64,000 bases of DNA from Muribaculaceae bacterium (GTDB lineage Bacteria; Bacillota; Clostridia; Lachnospirales; Lachnospiraceae). Position numbers and translations under genes: made by a program. Positions 19,108-27,874 of this stretch are shown piece after piece (position 1 is the first letter of the stretch; every line of letters begins with the position of its first letter). The notes beneath the pieces are model-generated. The model saw only the letters and a list, made by a program, of their open reading frames with translations. It was not told the DNA's origin and searched no databases. The DNA is taken from the NCBI GenBank assembly GCA_023666425.1, contig JAMPCA010000001.1, forward strand, positions 1,094,470 through 1,158,469, in the 5' to 3' direction.

Positions 19108-20097
19108 ATGGCATTAACCAATGCACAATACGATGAAATTATGAGGGACTACAATGAGCGGCAGCTTGCGAACCGGCGCGTGACCGACAGCCGCCGCCAG
19201 TCCGCCTACGAAAAATATCCCCGCCTCCGGGAGATCGACGACGCGGTTGCCCGTTGCTCCGTGGAAAATGCAAAGCTTCTGCTCTCCGGCGATCCGGGGG
19301 CGCTTTCCGCCCTTCGGGATACCCTTGCCGCACTCCGCGCAGAGCGGCAGGGTCTGCTTGCGGCAGGCGGTTATCCGGCAGACTATCTGGAGCCGGTCTA
19401 CACCTGCCCGGACTGTAAGGATACCGGATATATCGGCGGGCAGAAATGCCATTGCTTTCAGCAGGCCATCATCAATACGATTTATGTGCAATCCAATATC
19501 CCGGCCATTTTGGAAAAGGAGAATTTCGATTCCTTTTCCTATGAATACTATTCTGACACAGACATTAACCCGACCACAAAGCTTTCCTCCCTCGCCACTG
19601 CAAAGAATGCGGTAGAGGCGTGCCATGACTTCATTGACCACTTTGGGGAAAAGCCGCGGAATCTATTATTTTACGGGGATACCGGCGTCGGAAAGACTTT
19701 TCTGTCCAACTGTGTTGCCAGGGAGATTTTAGACCGGGGGCTCTCCGTAATCTACTTTACATCTTTTCAATTATTTGATATATTAAGCAAAGGCGTATTT
19801 GAAAAGGACGCAGACGCGATCGCCGCCCACCAGAATATTTTTGACTGTGAACTTTTGGTCATTGACGATCTGGGGACGGAGCTTTCTAACAATTTTACCG
19901 TATCCCAGTTGTTTTTGTGCGTGAATGAGCGGATTCTGCGGGGCAGATCTACCATCATCTCCACAAATCTCGGTCTGGGACAGCTCACGGAGCGCTACTC
20001 AGAGCGGACCTTTTCGCGCATTATGGACAACTATGTGTTGATTAAGCTTTTCACTACCGATATACGGCTGCAGAAGAGAAGTCACAAACGCAACTAA
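19108..20097 (+). CDS. DnaC/DnaI-like helicase-loader ATPase
   Basis: A 329-residue AAA+ protein. The N-terminal region carries a cysteine cluster YTCPDCKDTGYIGGQKCHCF (about 93-112), likely zinc binding as in DnaI. The AAA+ core has Walker A GDTGVGKTFLSN (about 193-204), Walker B ELLVIDDLGTE (about 250-260) and a conserved STNLGLGQL segment. Such proteins load the replicative helicase onto DNA. The ribosome site overlaps the stop of the dnaD-like gene, so the two are coupled. IstB-type transposition ATPases are related, but the N-terminal zinc region and the neighbour favour the loader. Confidence 0.9.
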   Translation: MALTNAQYDEIMRDYNERQLANRRVTDSRRQSAYEKYPRLREIDDAVARCSVENAKLLLSGDPGALSALRDTLAALRAERQGLLAAGGYPADYLEPVYTCPDCKDTGYIGGQKCHCFQQAIINTIYVQSNIPAILEKENFDSFSYEYYSDTDINPTTKLSSLATAKNAVEACHDFIDHFGEKPRNLLFYGDTGVGKTFLSNCVAREILDRGLSVIYFTSFQLFDILSKGVFEKDADAIAAHQNIFDCELLVIDDLGTELSNNFTVSQLFLCVNERILRGRSTIISTNLGLGQLTERYSERTFSRIMDNYVLIKLFTTDIRLQKRSHKRN

Positions 20098-20111
20098 ATG
20101 GAGGACAAATC

Positions 20112-21299
20112 ATGCCTAACGATGAAAGAATCTTAGAAACCATGCCCTGCGGCAAGCTCGGAATCATCCCGACCGCAAGCTGCGCCACTCTGGGGGAGAA
20201 GATCAACGGCTATCTGGTCGGCTGGAGAAAGCACAGGGAGCACGACCACCAGAAAGAGAGTGCCTTCAACGGCTATTACCGTGAAAGCTATATTATTGAG
20301 CCTTACACGCCGCGTTTTGGCACCGGCGAAGCCAAATGCGTGATCAACCAGTCTGTGAGGGGCTACGACCTCTATATCATGGTGGATGTGACCAATTACA
20401 GCCTGACCTACTCTCTGTGCGGACAGACGAACCACATGTCGCCGGATGACCATTACGCAGATCTCAAACGCGTCATCGCGGCCGTGGGCGGCAAGGCGCG
20501 CAGAATTACCGTGATTCTTCCGTTTTTGTATGAGAGCCGCCAGCACAGAAGAAACGCCCGCGAGTCCCTGGACTGTCCGCTGGCGCTTCAGGAGCTCGTG
20601 CATATGGGCGTGGACAATATCATCACCTTTGACGCCCACGATCCCCGGGTCGTGAATGCGATTCCCCTGAGCGGTTTTGAAAATGTGATGCCCTCCTACC
20701 AGTTTATCAAAGGCATCCTTAAGAATGTCCGGGATCTGACCATCGACGCCGACCATCTGATGATCATCAGCCCCGACGAGGGTGCGACGAACCGTGCGAT
20801 CTACATGGCGAACGTTCTGGGCGTGGATATGGGTATGTTCTATAAGAGAAGGGATTACAGCAAGATTGTTGACGGGCGTAACCCGATCGTGGCTCACGAA
20901 TTCCTCGGCTCCAATGTGGAGGGCAAGGATGTGCTGATTATCGACGATATGATCTCCTCCGGCGAGAGCATGATCGACACCGCCAAAGAGCTCAAAAAAC
21001 GCCATGCGAACCGGATTTTCGTGGTATCCACCTTCGGACTGTTCACCAACGGACTTTCCGCCTTTGATCAGGCTTACCGGGACGGTCTGATTTACCGGGT
21101 CGTAACGACGAACCTGATCTATCAGACCCCCGAGCTTCTGTCCAGAGAATACTACATCAGCTGCGATATGAGCAAATACATTGCCTACATTATCGACACA
21201 CTGAACCACGATTCCTCCATCAGTGACCTGCTGAATCCTTACGACAGGATTCAAAGATATGTCAAGCGCTACAACGAAAAGCAGAAAAACAACAAGTAG
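20112..21299 (+). CDS. prs: Ribose-phosphate pyrophosphokinase, long form
   Basis: A 395-residue enzyme making PRPP from ribose-5-phosphate and ATP. The ILPFLYESRQHRR segment corresponds to the ATP-binding/flexible region, ITFDAHDPRVVNAIP to the metal-binding His-Asp region, and DVLIIDDMISSGESMIDTA is the PRPP-binding loop. It is about 75 residues longer than classical Prs (near 317), mostly at the N-terminus, where GIIPTASCATLGEKINGYLV precedes the usual start. GGAGG precedes the ATG. It lies 14 nt after the loader gene and is probably co-transcribed. Confidence 0.9.
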   Translation: MPNDERILETMPCGKLGIIPTASCATLGEKINGYLVGWRKHREHDHQKESAFNGYYRESYIIEPYTPRFGTGEAKCVINQSVRGYDLYIMVDVTNYSLTYSLCGQTNHMSPDDHYADLKRVIAAVGGKARRITVILPFLYESRQHRRNARESLDCPLALQELVHMGVDNIITFDAHDPRVVNAIPLSGFENVMPSYQFIKGILKNVRDLTIDADHLMIISPDEGATNRAIYMANVLGVDMGMFYKRRDYSKIVDGRNPIVAHEFLGSNVEGKDVLIIDDMISSGESMIDTAKELKKRHANRIFVVSTFGLFTNGLSAFDQAYRDGLIYRVVTTNLIYQTPELLSREYYISCDMSKYIAYIIDTLNHDSSISDLLNPYDRIQRYVKRYNEKQKNNK

Positions 21300-21302
21300 G
21301 GA

Positions 21303-21926
21303 TCATTCCTCCGGGAGATTTCCTGCCTTCACATTTGACTCAATAAACTGCTCTCTGGCATAATCCCAGAGAGCTTTTGAGCCCTCTTCGGTCGATGCGT
21401 TGCGGGCGAGCACCTGGCCCAGCTTCACGCCGTGCTCCCTCCACGACCGGCCCTCTGTGGCGGAATTGAGCATCATCGGCTGAATATGATCCATGGCGCG
21501 GGCAAACTTTGCCTCCGGCGTCTTCTGCGCCTCAAACTCAAGCCATAGCTCATGGAGGTATTTCCCCTGGTCTTCCGGCAAAATTCCATAGATGCGCTCT
21601 GCCGCTTTCGCCTCTCTCTCAGCCTGGGTCTTTTTCCCCTCCTCGTCGTATGCGTATGTATCCCCCGCGTCAATCTCCACCAGATCATGTATCAAAAGCA
21701 TCGCAATCGTATGCAGGACGTCAATCTCCTCGTTTGCGTACTCGCTCAGAAGAATTGTCATAATCGCCATGTGCCAGGCGTGCTCCGCATCATTCTCCTT
21801 GCGGCTGCCTCCCATAAGGTAGGTCTGCCTTCCAATGCATTTCTCTTTGTCTATCTCCCGGATAAAATCAAACTGCCTGTCCAAACGCTCCTGCATTTGT
21901 TCTCTGGTCATATTCTCCTTGTTCAT
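21303..21926 (-). CDS. HD domain hydrolase, YfbR/HDDC2-like
   Basis: A 207-residue HD-superfamily protein. The metal ligands are seen as NDAEHAWHMAIMTILL (His), LLIHDLVEIDAGDTY (His-Asp) and the later Asp in ARAMDHIQPMM. Relatives hydrolyse 5'-deoxynucleotides or other phosphate esters. The ATG at 21926 is chosen because GGAGGAG lies just upstream; the longer frame from 22022 lacks a site. It is convergent with prs, with only 3 nt between stops and no terminator seen between them. It follows mscL by 26 nt. Confidence 0.82.
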   Translation of the reverse strand: MNKENMTREQMQERLDRQFDFIREIDKEKCIGRQTYLMGGSRKENDAEHAWHMAIMTILLSEYANEEIDVLHTIAMLLIHDLVEIDAGDTYAYDEEGKKTQAEREAKAAERIYGILPEDQGKYLHELWLEFEAQKTPEAKFARAMDHIQPMMLNSATEGRSWREHGVKLGQVLARNASTEEGSKALWDYAREQFIESNVKAGNLPEE

Positions 21927-21952
21927 ATTCTTCTCCTCCCTCCTACGACTGC

Positions 21953-22441
21953 TTACTCTGCCTCTGCCTGCAAAACCTCCTCTTTTCCTGTGTCTGCGGC
22001 CTGCTCCAGAATCGAGGTGCAATGCGGGCAGCGGCTCGCCAGAATATCAATCTCGCTCATACAGTAGGGACACTTTTTCGTGGTGGGAGCCGGGGCTTCC
22101 TCCTCCTTTTTGCTTAGCGAATTCAGCTTGTCCGTCAGCTTGTTGATTGCCTTGAGCAACAGGAAAATAACCAGCGCCGTAATCAGGAAATTGAGAACCG
22201 CCGTAATAAAGTTGCCATAGGTCAGCGTCGGCGCATTCTCACCATTTCCCAGCTTCACTGTGAGATAAGAAAAATCCGTGCCGCCAAAAATCCCAAGAAT
22301 GGGCGTTAAGATATCCGCATTCAGTGAATTTACAATCGCCGTGAACGCGCCTCCGACAATCACGCCGACCGCCATATCCATTACATTTCCACGAAGAATA
22401 AACTTCTTAAATTCCTCCAAAAACTTACTTTTCTTTTTCAT
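21953..22441 (-). CDS. mscL: Large-conductance mechanosensitive channel with zinc-ribbon tail
   Basis: A 162-residue pore protein that opens under membrane tension. The amphipathic N-terminus and first helix FILRGNVMDMAVGVIVGGAF are classic MscL; the second transmembrane helix (about 80-100, AVLNFLITALVIFLLLKAI) follows. After an E/P-rich linker comes a C-terminal double-CxxC module, CPYCMSEIDILASRCPHC (about 124-141), absent from E. coli MscL (136 residues). The tail probably folds as a cytoplasmic zinc ribbon. It is close to the HD hydrolase gene in the same direction. Confidence 0.93.
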   Translation of the reverse strand: MKKKSKFLEEFKKFILRGNVMDMAVGVIVGGAFTAIVNSLNADILTPILGIFGGTDFSYLTVKLGNGENAPTLTYGNFITAVLNFLITALVIFLLLKAINKLTDKLNSLSKKEEEAPAPTTKKCPYCMSEIDILASRCPHCTSILEQAADTGKEEVLQAEAE

Positions 22442-22489
22442 TGTACCTCTGCCTTTCCATATCTTTTTCCTTATACGTCCCTGTGCATA

Positions 22490-22519
22490 TAAAAGAGCGC
22501 AGCAAATGCTACGCTCTCT
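22490..22519 (-). terminator. Terminator of the ribosomal protein operon
   Basis: Minus-strand hairpin AGAGCG-TAGC ... GCTG-CGCTCT with one mismatch, then TTTTATA, 14 nt beyond the rplQ stop. Confidence 0.8.
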
Positions 22520-22532
22520 GTCATATCATGGC

Positions 22533-23057
22533 CTATACTAATTCAATAAGAACCTCTAAGGCACCGTCGCCCTTGCGCTGGCCAATCTTTACAATTCTTG
22601 TGTAACCGCCGTTACGATCCACATACTTCGGCGCAATCTCGTCAAACAGCTTTGCGACAAGATCCACTTCCTTGATGCCTTTTCTCGTGCCATCGGAAAT
22701 CTTAACCGGATAGAGAACCTTAAGCATCTCTCTTCTTGCATGTAAGCGGGAGGGAAGATCCTTCTTAATCTGCTTCTCTACCTCGTCATATACTGTGACC
22801 TTCTTGCCGTCAATCACTTCCTTGACTCTTCTGCCGTCCTTATCCTTGCGGGGAACCTTTGCGGTAACGGTAACTTCTTCGTAGTTATCCTTCTCCCTGA
22901 TTGCCATAGCAATGAGTTTCTCCGCAATCTTGCGAAGCTCCTTTGCCCTTGCCTCGGTCGTAATAATCTTACCGTTCGCGATCAGCGCAGTCACCTGGCC
23001 TCTCAAAAGTGCCTTTCTCTGATCAGAGGTTCTTCCTAATTTACGATACTTTGCCAT
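22533..23057 (-). CDS. rplQ: 50S ribosomal protein L17 with internal insertion
   Basis: A 174-residue L17. It starts [20 protein letters not shown] and ends [20 protein letters not shown], both canonical. Bacterial L17 is usually about 112-130 residues; the extra lies between about residues 60 and 110 ([20 protein letters not shown] and following), a lysine-rich charged insertion. The ATG at 23057 follows TGGAGG; the longer frame to 23174 is untranslated spacer. It is the last gene of the alpha operon, 147 nt after rpoA, an unusually long gap. Confidence 0.93.
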   Translation of the reverse strand: MAKYRKLGRTSDQRKALLRGQVTALIANGKIITTEARAKELRKIAEKLIAMAIREKDNYEEVTVTAKVPRKDKDGRRVKEVIDGKKVTVYDEVEKQIKKDLPSRLHARREMLKVLYPVKISDGTRKGIKEVDLVAKLFDEIAPKYVDRNGGYTRIVKIGQRKGDGALEVLIELV

Positions 23058-23178
23058 TGTTATTCCTCCATGCTGCGGGTCTGTCACGCTCTTCGGACTT
23101 ACTGAACCAAACCCAGTGTGTATAGCTTCTTTTACTGACAGCTCCATGCTCCTTGGACTTACTGGAGCTCCCATATAT

Positions 23179-23205
23179 GAGATAACCTCCAGAGGAGGTT
23201 ATCTC
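23179..23205 (-). promoter_or_regulatory. Stem-loop at the rpoA stop codon
   Basis: A perfect 12-bp inverted repeat GAGATAACCTCC / GGAGGTTATCTC with a 3-nt loop. The rpoA TGA (23204-23206) lies at its base. No T-run follows, so it is not a simple terminator; an RNA-processing or protein-binding site is possible. Confidence 0.7.
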
Positions 23206-24163
23206 ATTCTTCTCCCTGATTGAGCTGCAGACCCAGCTCCTTGAGCTTGGCAAGCACCTCCTCCAAGGATTTGCGCCCTAAGTTGCGAACCTTCATCATG
23301 TCCTCCGGTGTGCGGTTAATAAGCTCCGCCACCGTGTTGATTCCGGCTCTCTTTAGACAGTTGTAAGAACGAACCGACAGCTCCAGCTCGTCGATGTTCA
23401 TCTCGAGCACCTTCTCCTGCGCGTCGTTCTCCTTCTCCACCATAATCTCCGCCTGCTGTGCAGCATCAGACAAATCGATGAAAAGGTTCAGATGTTCGCT
23501 GAGCACCTTTGCCGCCAGGCTGACCGCCTCGTCCGGCTCTAAGGTTCCGTTGGTGTATACGTCCAGCGTGAGCTTATCATAATCTGTGACCTGGCCTACA
23601 CGGGTATTCTCGATCGTCACGTTCACGCGATCCACCGGCGTATAGATGGAATCCACCGCAATTACACCAATCGGCGTATCCTCCGACTTATTCTTGTCTG
23701 CGCTGACATATCCTCTGCCGTTGGAAATTGTAAGCTCCATGTACAGCTTGCATTCCGTACCACCGTTCAAGTGTGCGATTACCAGCTCAGGATTCATAAT
23801 CTCAATATCCGAATCAAACTGAATGTCCGCCGCTGTAACAACGCCCTCCCCCTCGCACTCAATATAAGCAACCTTGGGTTCATTGGTCGAACTGTTATTG
23901 CGGATTGCAAGATCCTTGATGTTCATAATAATCTCAGTCACATCTTCCTTCACACCGGGAATCGAACTGAACTCATGCAGAACTCCGTCAATCTTGACCT
24001 GACTGACCGCAGCGCCCGGCAGAGAAGAAAGCATGATTCTTCTCAGCGAGTTACCGAGTGTTGTTCCGTATCCTCTCTCCAGAGGCTCAACCACAAACTT
24101 ACCAAATGTCTTGTCTTCTGAAATTTCAGCAATTTCAATTTTCGGTTTTTCAAAATCGAACAC
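23204..24163 (-). CDS. rpoA: RNA polymerase alpha subunit
   Basis: A 319-residue subunit that nucleates RNA polymerase assembly and contacts UP elements and activators. N-terminal dimerisation domain (about 1-230) with [20 protein letters not shown]; a short linker near [13 protein letters not shown]-terminal domain with [20 protein letters not shown] and the helix-hairpin [10 protein letters not shown]. Normal length. It lies between rpsD and rplQ, the standard alpha operon position. Confidence 0.98.
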   Translation of the reverse strand: MFDFEKPKIEIAEISEDKTFGKFVVEPLERGYGTTLGNSLRRIMLSSLPGAAVSQVKIDGVLHEFSSIPGVKEDVTEIIMNIKDLAIRNNSSTNEPKVAYIECEGEGVVTAADIQFDSDIEIMNPELVIAHLNGGTECKLYMELTISNGRGYVSADKNKSEDTPIGVIAVDSIYTPVDRVNVTIENTRVGQVTDYDKLTLDVYTNGTLEPDEAVSLAAKVLSEHLNLFIDLSDAAQQAEIMVEKENDAQEKVLEMNIDELELSVRSYNCLKRAGINTVAELINRTPEDMMKVRNLGRKSLEEVLAKLKELGLQLNQGEE

Positions 24164-24208
24164 TACAAAGTCCCTCCTTCTCGGGTATTGTCCTGCCGCT
24201 ATGCGTGA

Positions 24209-24802
24209 TTACTTAGAATACAGCTCGACAATAAGCATCTCATTTACGGGAACATCAATCTGTTCGCGGGAGGGCAGCTCCTTCACGGTGCCCTGGAGCT
24301 TCTCTGTATCCTGCTCCAGCCACTCCGGCACAAGCCTTCCCCCGGCAACCTCAATAATGTCCTTCATGCGCTGAAAGTTCTTCTTGCTCTCTCTGACTTC
24401 AATAACATCGCCAGCTTTCACAAGATAGGAAGGAATATTCACCATCTTGCCATTCACTGTGAAAAACTTGTGGCCAACCACCTGTCTTGCCTCTCTTCTT
24501 GTTCTGGCAAAGCCAAGACGGAACACTACATTGTCCAGTCTGCACTCCAGCATGGTCATCAGGTTCGGACCGGTCAGTCCCTTCATCCTGTCCGCCTTTT
24601 CGTAATAATTACGGAAGGGCTTCTCCATAACGCCGTAGATGAATTTTGCCTTCTGCTTCTCGCGAAGCTGCAGGCCATACTCAGAAACCTTGCGGTTGGA
24701 TCTCACCAGATTTCTTCTGGACTTCTTATCATATCCTAAGTAACTTGGCTCAATGCCAAGGGATCTGCATCTCTTCAGTACAGGTACTTTATTCACTGCC
24801 AT
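24209..24802 (-). CDS. rpsD: 30S ribosomal protein S4
   Basis: A 197-residue primary 16S rRNA-binding protein. It starts [20 protein letters not shown] and has an S4 RNA-binding domain at about 90-155 ([20 protein letters not shown] and [13 protein letters not shown]). Only one N-terminal Cys is present, so this is the zinc-free form. In other bacteria S4 represses its own operon translationally. It is between rpsK and rpoA. Confidence 0.97.
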   Translation of the reverse strand: MAVNKVPVLKRCRSLGIEPSYLGYDKKSRRNLVRSNRKVSEYGLQLREKQKAKFIYGVMEKPFRNYYEKADRMKGLTGPNLMTMLECRLDNVVFRLGFARTRREARQVVGHKFFTVNGKMVNIPSYLVKAGDVIEVRESKKNFQRMKDIIEVAGGRLVPEWLEQDTEKLQGTVKELPSREQIDVPVNEMLIVELYSK

Positions 24803-24822
24803 CTTGATCTATACCTCCTAAA

Positions 24823-25218
24823 TTATACTCTTCTTCTCTTTGGCGGACGACATCCATTGTGAGGCACCGGCGTCACATCGCGGATGGATGTAACTTCAAG
24901 ACCACATGCAGAAAGTGCGCGGATTGCCGCCTCTCTTCCTGAACCCGGTCCTTTGACAAACACGTCAACAGTCTTCAGACCATGTATCAGCGCCGCTTTT
25001 GTCGCTGTCTCTGCCGCCATCTGTGCAGCATAGGGAGTAGATTTCTTTGAACCTCTAAAACCAAGACCACCGGCACTCGCCCATGACAAAGCATTTCCCT
25101 CGGTATCTGTCAGTGTGACAATCGTATTGTTGAAGGATGCCTGAATGTGTGCCTGTCCACGTTCAACGTTTTTCTTTACGCGCTTTTTTGTTGTTTTCTT
25201 TGCAACGTTTTTAGCCAT
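24823..25218 (-). CDS. rpsK: 30S ribosomal protein S11
   Basis: A 131-residue protein of the small-subunit platform. The basic N-terminus is followed by [20 protein letters not shown] and [20 protein letters not shown]; it ends [18 protein letters not shown], the family signature. It is between rpsM and rpsD. Confidence 0.98.
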   Translation of the reverse strand: MAKNVAKKTTKKRVKKNVERGQAHIQASFNNTIVTLTDTEGNALSWASAGGLGFRGSKKSTPYAAQMAAETATKAALIHGLKTVDVFVKGPGSGREAAIRALSACGLEVTSIRDVTPVPHNGCRPPKRRRV

Positions 25219-25250
25219 ATTTAAACTAACCTACTTTCTCATCAAATCCA

Positions 25251-25619
25251 TTACTTCTTCTTATTTGCAACAGTTCTCTTCGGGCCTTTTCTTGTTCTTG
25301 CATTGGTCTTTGTCTTCTGACCACGAACCGGAAGTCCCTTTCTGTGGCGGATCCCGCGATAGCAGCCGATCTCCTGCAGTCTCTTGATATTGAGCGCTAC
25401 CTCTCTTCTGAGATCACCCTCTACCATCTGTGTCTCATCAATGACAGAGCTGATTCTCTTCACCTCTTCATCTGTCAGATCCCTGACACGGGTATCCGGG
25501 TCCACCTTCGCCTCCTTCAAAATGCGGTTCGAGCTGGATCTTCCGATACCGTAGATGTAGGTCAGGCCGATCTCTACACGTTTTTCCCTAGGTAAATCTA
25601 CACCTGCAATACGAGCCAT
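25251..25619 (-). CDS. rpsM: 30S ribosomal protein S13
   Basis: A 122-residue head protein contacting P-site tRNA and L5. It starts [20 protein letters not shown] and has the [20 protein letters not shown] signature, then a lysine-rich tail. AGGTGTAAAC lies upstream of the ATG. It is first gene of the alpha block, preceded by a 284-nt gap with a candidate internal promoter. Confidence 0.98.
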   Translation of the reverse strand: MARIAGVDLPREKRVEIGLTYIYGIGRSSSNRILKEAKVDPDTRVRDLTDEEVKRISSVIDETQMVEGDLRREVALNIKRLQEIGCYRGIRHRKGLPVRGQKTKTNARTRKGPKRTVANKKK

Positions 25620-25805
25620 GTGTGTTTACACCTCCATATATTTTTCCTGATGATTGATAGTAATGCACGGTACCCGCAACAAAATACCGTCCCCGAATAC
25701 GACCGTCCATACAGCTGCGGTTGCACGCCCTGAAATGTGTGTATGCACCATCTTATTCCATATTACGCAAACAATGCGCTGCATATTTGCCATCTGCCAC
25801 TCGGT

Positions 25806-25811
25806 ATTATA
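25806..25811 (-). promoter_or_regulatory. Candidate internal promoter (-10) for the rpsM-rplQ block
   Basis: Minus strand TCTGCTATAAT is an extended -10 (TG, then TATAAT). The -35 region is weak. It lies in the 284-nt gap between rpmJ and rpsM, which otherwise holds only the hairpin after rpmJ and no convincing gene. Confidence 0.45.
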
Positions 25812-25880
25812 GCAGACAGCCAGATGCCCCTGTATATTATGAATAGGACAGATCATGTCCTACAGCCGCCATAACTCAGA

Positions 25881-25918
25881 CAGAGAACAGGGTTATAAAT
25901 CCATTAACCCTGTCTCTG
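25881..25918 (-). promoter_or_regulatory. Strong hairpin spanning the rpmJ stop codon
   Basis: The arms CAGAGACAGGGTTA and TAACCCTGTTCTCTG form a 14-bp stem with a single bulged base and a loop of about 7-9 nt, beginning in the last codons of rpmJ. No U-tract follows. It could act as a 3' stabiliser, a processing site or a partial terminator before the rpsM block. Confidence 0.65.
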
Positions 25919-26017
25919 CTTATGCTTCGGATTCTCACAGATAATACGGATGCTTCCTTTTCTCTTGATGACCTTGCATTTCTCGCAAATCGGTTTCACT
26001 GATGATCTTACCTTCAC
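25904..26017 (-). CDS. rpmJ: 50S ribosomal protein L36
   Basis: A 37-residue zinc protein starting [20 protein letters not shown] (after the initiator) and ending [11 protein letters not shown]; the zinc ligands are three Cys and a His. The start is GTG at 26017, supported by GGAGG 7 nt upstream and by the fixed family length. It is between infA and rpsM. Confidence 0.95.
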   Translation of the reverse strand: MKVRSSVKPICEKCKVIKRKGSIRIICENPKHKQRQG

Positions 26018-26119
26018 GACAAAACCTCCTTTCTCCATAAAAAGCGCCGTTTTCCGGCACTTTCCAAAAAGTGTCCGTTTAACATTATACACAGACTACC
26101 CTGGGAAGTCAAGGAATTT

Positions 26120-26338
26120 TTATTTATCCCTCCAAATAATTCTTCCCTTGGTCAAATCGTAGGGAGACATCTCTATCGTCACCTTATCTCCCGGCAGGAT
26201 TCGGATAAAATTCATCCGCAGCTTCCCGCTGATGGTCGCCAGAATCTGGTGCCCGTTCTCAAGCTCTACCTTAAAAAATGCGTTCGGCAGCTTTTCCACT
26301 ACCACGCCCTCTACCTCGATCACATCTGCCTTTGACAT
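26120..26338 (-). CDS. infA: Translation initiation factor IF-1
   Basis: A 72-residue S1/OB-fold protein that occupies the ribosomal A site during initiation. It starts [20 protein letters not shown] and has [18 protein letters not shown] at the end, matching the family over its whole length. It lies 33 nt after map. Confidence 0.97.
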   Translation of the reverse strand: MSKADVIEVEGVVVEKLPNAFFKVELENGHQILATISGKLRMNFIRILPGDKVTIEMSPYDLTKGRIIWRDK

Positions 26339-26371
26339 AACTTTCTTTCCTCCCGCAATGTCTACATGAAT

Positions 26372-27160
26372 TTAAAAGAGCTCCATAAAGCCTGCTTCCT
26401 TTTCCTCCTCCGTCAGAGAGAGAATTTCCGGCTTTCCTTCCGTAATAAGAATCGTATTCTCGTAATGGGCGGACAATGACATATCCTCCGTAACTACCGT
26501 CCACTCGTCATCCATCCACCGCACATCTGCTGTCCCGAGATTGATCATCGGCTCCACCGCAAGGGTCATGCCCTGCTTTAGCTTCACCCCCGGAAGCAGC
26601 TTCCGGTAATTGGGAATCTCCGGCTCCTCGTGAAGATGACTCCCGATCCCGTGCCCGCACAGATCCCGCACTACACCGTAGCCGAAGCCCTGCGCGTAGC
26701 TCCCGATTGCCCGGGAGATGTCGTGGAGATGATTTCCGGCCACCGCCTTCTTCATTCCCTCGAAAAAGGCCTGCCTGGTTCTCTCAATTAAAAGCCGGGC
26801 CTCCCCGCTGATCTCACCCACTGCCACGGTTCTGGCAGCATCCGAATGATAGCCCTTGTAGATGACTCCCGCATCGAGGCTTACAATATCTCCCTCTTTA
26901 AGGATTCGGTCCGTTCTCGGTATCCCATGAACAACCTCCTCATTGACAGAGACACAGACCGACGCAGGATATCCACAATAATTTTTGAAGGAAGGTTCAC
27001 AGCCATGGCTGCGAATCATAGCCTCTCCCAACTGGTCAATATCCATCGTAGACATACCCGGTCTGATTTCTTTTCCAAGCCGCTGATGCACATCGGCGAG
27101 GATATGCCCCGCCTCGCGCATCAGCTCAATCTCCCTGGAAGACTTAATCGTCACCGGCAT
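26372..27160 (-). CDS. map: Methionine aminopeptidase, type I
   Basis: A 262-residue metalloenzyme removing N-terminal Met from nascent proteins. Metal ligands are visible: DAGVIYKGYHSDAART (two Asp), GHGIGSHLHEEP (His), VEPMINLG (Glu) and a final Glu in SAHYENTILIT. The ATG at 27160 begins MPVTIKSSREIELMREAGHI and is 1 nt past the adk stop; the longer frame would start within adk. adk-map-infA is the standard Firmicutes order. Confidence 0.96.
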   Translation of the reverse strand: MPVTIKSSREIELMREAGHILADVHQRLGKEIRPGMSTMDIDQLGEAMIRSHGCEPSFKNYCGYPASVCVSVNEEVVHGIPRTDRILKEGDIVSLDAGVIYKGYHSDAARTVAVGEISGEARLLIERTRQAFFEGMKKAVAGNHLHDISRAIGSYAQGFGYGVVRDLCGHGIGSHLHEEPEIPNYRKLLPGVKLKQGMTLAVEPMINLGTADVRWMDDEWTVVTEDMSLSAHYENTILITEGKPEILSLTEEEKEAGFMELF

Positions 27161-27161
27161 T

Positions 27162-27806
27162 CTACGCTCCCAGGATGCCCACGATTGCAGCAAACACATC
27201 GTCCATCGGCTGTGTTCCGTCTACAGATTTCAAAATTCCCTGCGCCTTGTAATAATCAATCAGCGGCTGTGTCTGCTCATGGTACACAGACAGACGCTTC
27301 TGAACTGTCTCCGGTTTATCATCGTCCCGCAGCACGGTATCACTTCCGCAGGCGTCGCACTTGCCCTCTGTCTTCGTCGGGTTGAACACGATATGATAGG
27401 TCGCCCCGCAGTTTAAGCAGGCGCGTCTTCCACCCATGCGGTTTACAATGTTCTCATCCGGCACATCTACGTCGATCGCATAATCCATAGTCTGGCCAAT
27501 CTTCTTAAGCGCGGCGTCAAGCGCCTCTGCCTGCGGAATGGTTCTCGGAAATCCATCCAGGACAAATCCGTTCTTACAATCGTCCTGCTGGATTCTGTCC
27601 ATCACCAGATCGCAGGTCAGCTCGTCGGGAACGAGAGCGCCCTGATCCATGTAGGTCTTTGCCTTTTTTCCAAGCTCCGTACCGTTCTTGATGTTTGCCC
27701 GGAAGATATCCCCGGTAGAAATGTGCGGAATGTCGTACTTTGCCGCAATCTGCTTTGCCTGTGTGCCCTTGCCGGCTCCCGGAGCCCCTAACATAATAAT
27801 TTTCAT
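27162..27806 (-). CDS. adk: Adenylate kinase, zinc-lid form
   Basis: A 214-residue kinase interconverting AMP, ADP and ATP. P-loop [10 protein letters not shown] (7-16), [10 protein letters not shown] for AMP binding, and DGFPRT. The lid has four cysteines (CLNCGATYH and CDACGSD), the zinc-binding version of Gram-positive Adk. The ATG at 27806 is preferred to 27812 because AAGGAG is 7 nt upstream of it and too close to the earlier one. It is preceded by a 10-bp intercistronic hairpin after secY. Confidence 0.97.
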   Translation of the reverse strand: MKIIMLGAPGAGKGTQAKQIAAKYDIPHISTGDIFRANIKNGTELGKKAKTYMDQGALVPDELTCDLVMDRIQQDDCKNGFVLDGFPRTIPQAEALDAALKKIGQTMDYAIDVDVPDENIVNRMGGRRACLNCGATYHIVFNPTKTEGKCDACGSDTVLRDDDKPETVQKRLSVYHEQTQPLIDYYKAQGILKSVDGTQPMDDVFAAIVGILGA

Positions 27807-27837
27807 ATTCATTCTCCTTTTTTAATAGTATTACAAT

Positions 27838-27867
27838 GGAGATACCGAGATCAGTCCCGGTATCTCC
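27838..27867 (-). promoter_or_regulatory. Intercistronic hairpin between secY and adk
   Basis: A perfect 10-bp stem GGAGATACCG / CGGTATCTCC with a 10-nt loop, 8 nt after the secY stop. No T-run follows on the minus strand. It probably tunes mRNA decay or partial termination between secY and adk. Confidence 0.65.
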
Positions 27868-27874
27868 AAGATAA

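Noticed and set aside
23058..23174. N-terminal extension of rplQ
   Set aside because: The extra 39 codons contain the direct repeats of the spacer, and the ATG at 23057 has a strong ribosome site and matches the L17 start.
25626..25856. 76-codon minus-strand ORF in the rpmJ-rpsM gap
   Set aside because: It overlaps the candidate internal promoter, has no good ribosome site and no recognisable protein character; more likely untranslated spacer.
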